64,000 bases of DNA, taken from Trichopria drosophilae (taxonomy: Eukaryota > Arthropoda > Insecta > Hymenoptera > Diapriidae). The DNA is taken from NCBI GenBank assembly GCA_030407085.1, contig CM059587.1, forward strand, positions 93,863,001 to 93,927,000, in the 5' to 3' direction. The notes below the pieces were generated by a model. That model made no database searches. It saw only the letters and a program-made list of their open reading frames with translations, and was not told the DNA's origin. Below, in pieces: positions 62,111 through 64,000 of this stretch (its first letter is position 1; each line of letters opens with the position of its first letter). The translations under genes were made by a program, and so were the position numbers.

Positions 62111-64000
62111 ATTTATGTAGCTTTCAGTTCTACATACTTATGCCAGTCAATATTAACTAACGAGTTCTTAACAGAACAGAAGAAAACTGGTGAAACCCCA
62201 AAGCTCAAACACAATAAAACATACCCAGTAAATAATTCTTTTCAAATCGCATGATGAAGTGTCCCAAGTGAAGTGCCCAAGACGATCAAGAGTCGCAGAC
62301 GATAGAATGGAAGACAATGAAGCATGCCATTATGAAATAGAATAAGATAAAGTATACTGGACGCGTTTCTTCGTTCTTTCTTCCCATTACGATGAAGTCA
62401 TGTTCGTAGAGTAGGTATAAAAAATTATTCAGACCGTTCGGAAATTTCTCACTCGTTTCAGCCTTTAATCACGGCAGAAAGTAGATTCACTCAGAATCTA
62501 CTGATCCGAAGCAAAAACGTGCAAATTATAAAACAGCAGGCCTGTCCGATACTCCTTATCCCGCGTGAATAATGGGCGATATTGCGAAATCAGGTGGCCG
62601 GCGGCCTTTGGATACAAAAAGGGGCAATCGTTAAATTTGAAATTTCCAATTCATTCCGCAACATCTATAAATCAGAGGATCGTCAGAAGCTGCGGCTAGC
62701 CACTCGGACGTAACGCGAACTAAACTGCGTGCTCATAATTCGTGTTCCCCTTTCCTGACTCGCTTGCGCCTTAAGGATTCCCCGGATACCAAGAAAAGGA
62801 CCTCGTGTATTGCACGGGGGTCTGCGTTATTAGTGAGTCGGTAGTCGCAGAAGGTGTGATTCTGACGAGTCAAACGCCTCTGCATTCCCTGCGACCGCCA
62901 AGGAGCAAACGGGTAAAGGCCAGTCGGACGAATTAAAGATGAGGCGATTAGAAACTCGCCAGTTTACAGACGAAGAAAGGATGAGGACATCGCTCGTGAA
63001 TGAAGAGAGACACAGATTTATACAAATTCTTTGATCTGAGTTGACATAAATTCTGAATGTCGTTGACAATGATGGTGTTGAAAACAAGATTTTTGAGATG
63101 AGATTTGTGTTTGAAATAATGGTAGGGAAAATATGGGATGTCTACGAAAAGAACATACCAAAACAAGCATAAAAATACCATGATGAATACTCACGAGCAA
63201 TAAAGAAATCAAGATATCCATTATTTGTTCTTTATTCAATGTCATTCAGGTTTTTTCCCCAGTAATAACAGTGACCTTGTTTTACATAGTTATTTTGTTG
63301 CTATTATCTTTGTCATTATCATAGGTAACAAAAGTAATTTTCTTCGTGTTAGTAGTTCATAATTCAACATTGAACTATGAAAGAATTTCCAATTGATCCG
63401 TAATCAAAACTCTTATTTATTCATAAGGAACTATCATTTAATTTGATGATAGTTTCCTGAGAATGAAGTCGCCGATACATATAGACAAATAAAAAGTGTA
63501 GCTGGAAGTTCTGTTCAAGAACAAATGTTGAAGATGTAGCATTGTTTCTAGAACAGTGGAGTATTACGATGCTGTTAGGTGAGTAAGAAATTGAATCCAT
63601 ATTAATTGCTTCAACATCCTTTATCTTCTTTACTTTTGAAGTGATCAAATGGAATTGAATTGACTGATTTGTAGGTTACTCACAGAAATGTAAATCAACT
63701 TAGGTTGAAGAAGATGAGGACCTACAATACACGAAGCATCAAGATGTTTGATTCCAGATGGTGAATGATTCAATATGAGATCAGTCTTAGAAGGAAATTT
63801 AAGGAAGGTTATGTTTCCTAAAGATGAATGAGGTTGTGATGTTGAATAATTACGGTGATGGCTGTTCTTATCGTATTTATTGCCATGTTTGAAGATCATC
63901 ATTGCCAGTAATTCTGGCACTGTACACCCAGAACAATACTGACGTTCAGTGTCTATCACGTAACCTTACATAACTTTAATATTTTTGAAAATTGTCTCAT
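62111..64000. other. Noncoding right end
   Basis: A GC-richer patch spans about 62.5-62.9 kb. The minus-strand frame at 63645-63959 (104 codons) is the longest near the edge and has no domain I recognise. I see no splice-supported exon, RNA gene or clear repeat. Confidence 0.35.

Noticed and set aside
63645..63959. 104-codon minus-strand frame near the right edge
   Set aside because: No motif recognised. It could be part of an exon reaching beyond the window, but nothing in the sequence supports that.
1..64000. CRISPR arrays, operons, phage or toxin systems
   Set aside because: The window is eukaryotic nuclear DNA. The regular repeats seen have unit lengths and divergence of satellites or minisatellites, and no associated protein genes are present.

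Overview
This is eukaryotic nuclear DNA, most probably from an insect and possibly from a hymenopteran. The evidence for an animal is one clear spliced exon that encodes a ladybird/LBX-class homeodomain. The evidence for an insect is the LFNNRQQPKKKRKS stretch before the homeodomain, which I recognise from insect ladybird proteins. The hymenopteran suggestion rests only on base composition (very AT-rich blocks alternating with CpG-rich blocks) and is weak. There are no bacterial-type operons, rRNAs, CRISPR arrays or convincing tRNA genes. Almost all predicted ORFs are short and unconserved-looking; many sit on repeats or come from GC-rich patches open in several frames.

Layout. 1-8.15 kb is noncoding and mostly AT-rich. 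It holds a small GC-richer palindromic patch (about 1.8 kb), a MITE (3.5-3.8 kb) and a long imperfect inverted repeat (4.6-5.2 kb). 8.15-32.19 kb is more GC-balanced, complex and poor in recognisable repeats. It lies immediately upstream of the ladybird exon, so it is best read as intron and/or upstream regulatory DNA of that gene; I could not find the 5' exon(s). 32,191-32,555 is the terminal coding exon, followed by a 3' UTR with candidate polyadenylation signals and a cluster of Pumilio-type motifs. From about 37 kb to the right end the window is rich in repeats: tandem arrays (39.2, 44.6, 56.8-58.5 and 60.8-62.1 kb), several TIR/foldback MITEs (43.2, 45.4, 46.8, 49.1, 51.9 and 54.0 kb), tRNA-derived SINE-like remnants, and a possible decayed LTR-element end near 59.5-60.6 kb.

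Function. The only gene product I can support is the ladybird-type transcription factor. In flies and vertebrates this family patterns muscle, heart and neural cell types. Everything else is regulatory candidate DNA or repeats. I did not find a new multi-gene system here. The points most worth a second look are the nested MITE-in-SINE insertion, the related repeat families present in several copies and orientations, the paired YY1/Pho-like sites, the nuclear-receptor half-site array, and the 3' UTR Pumilio-motif cluster.
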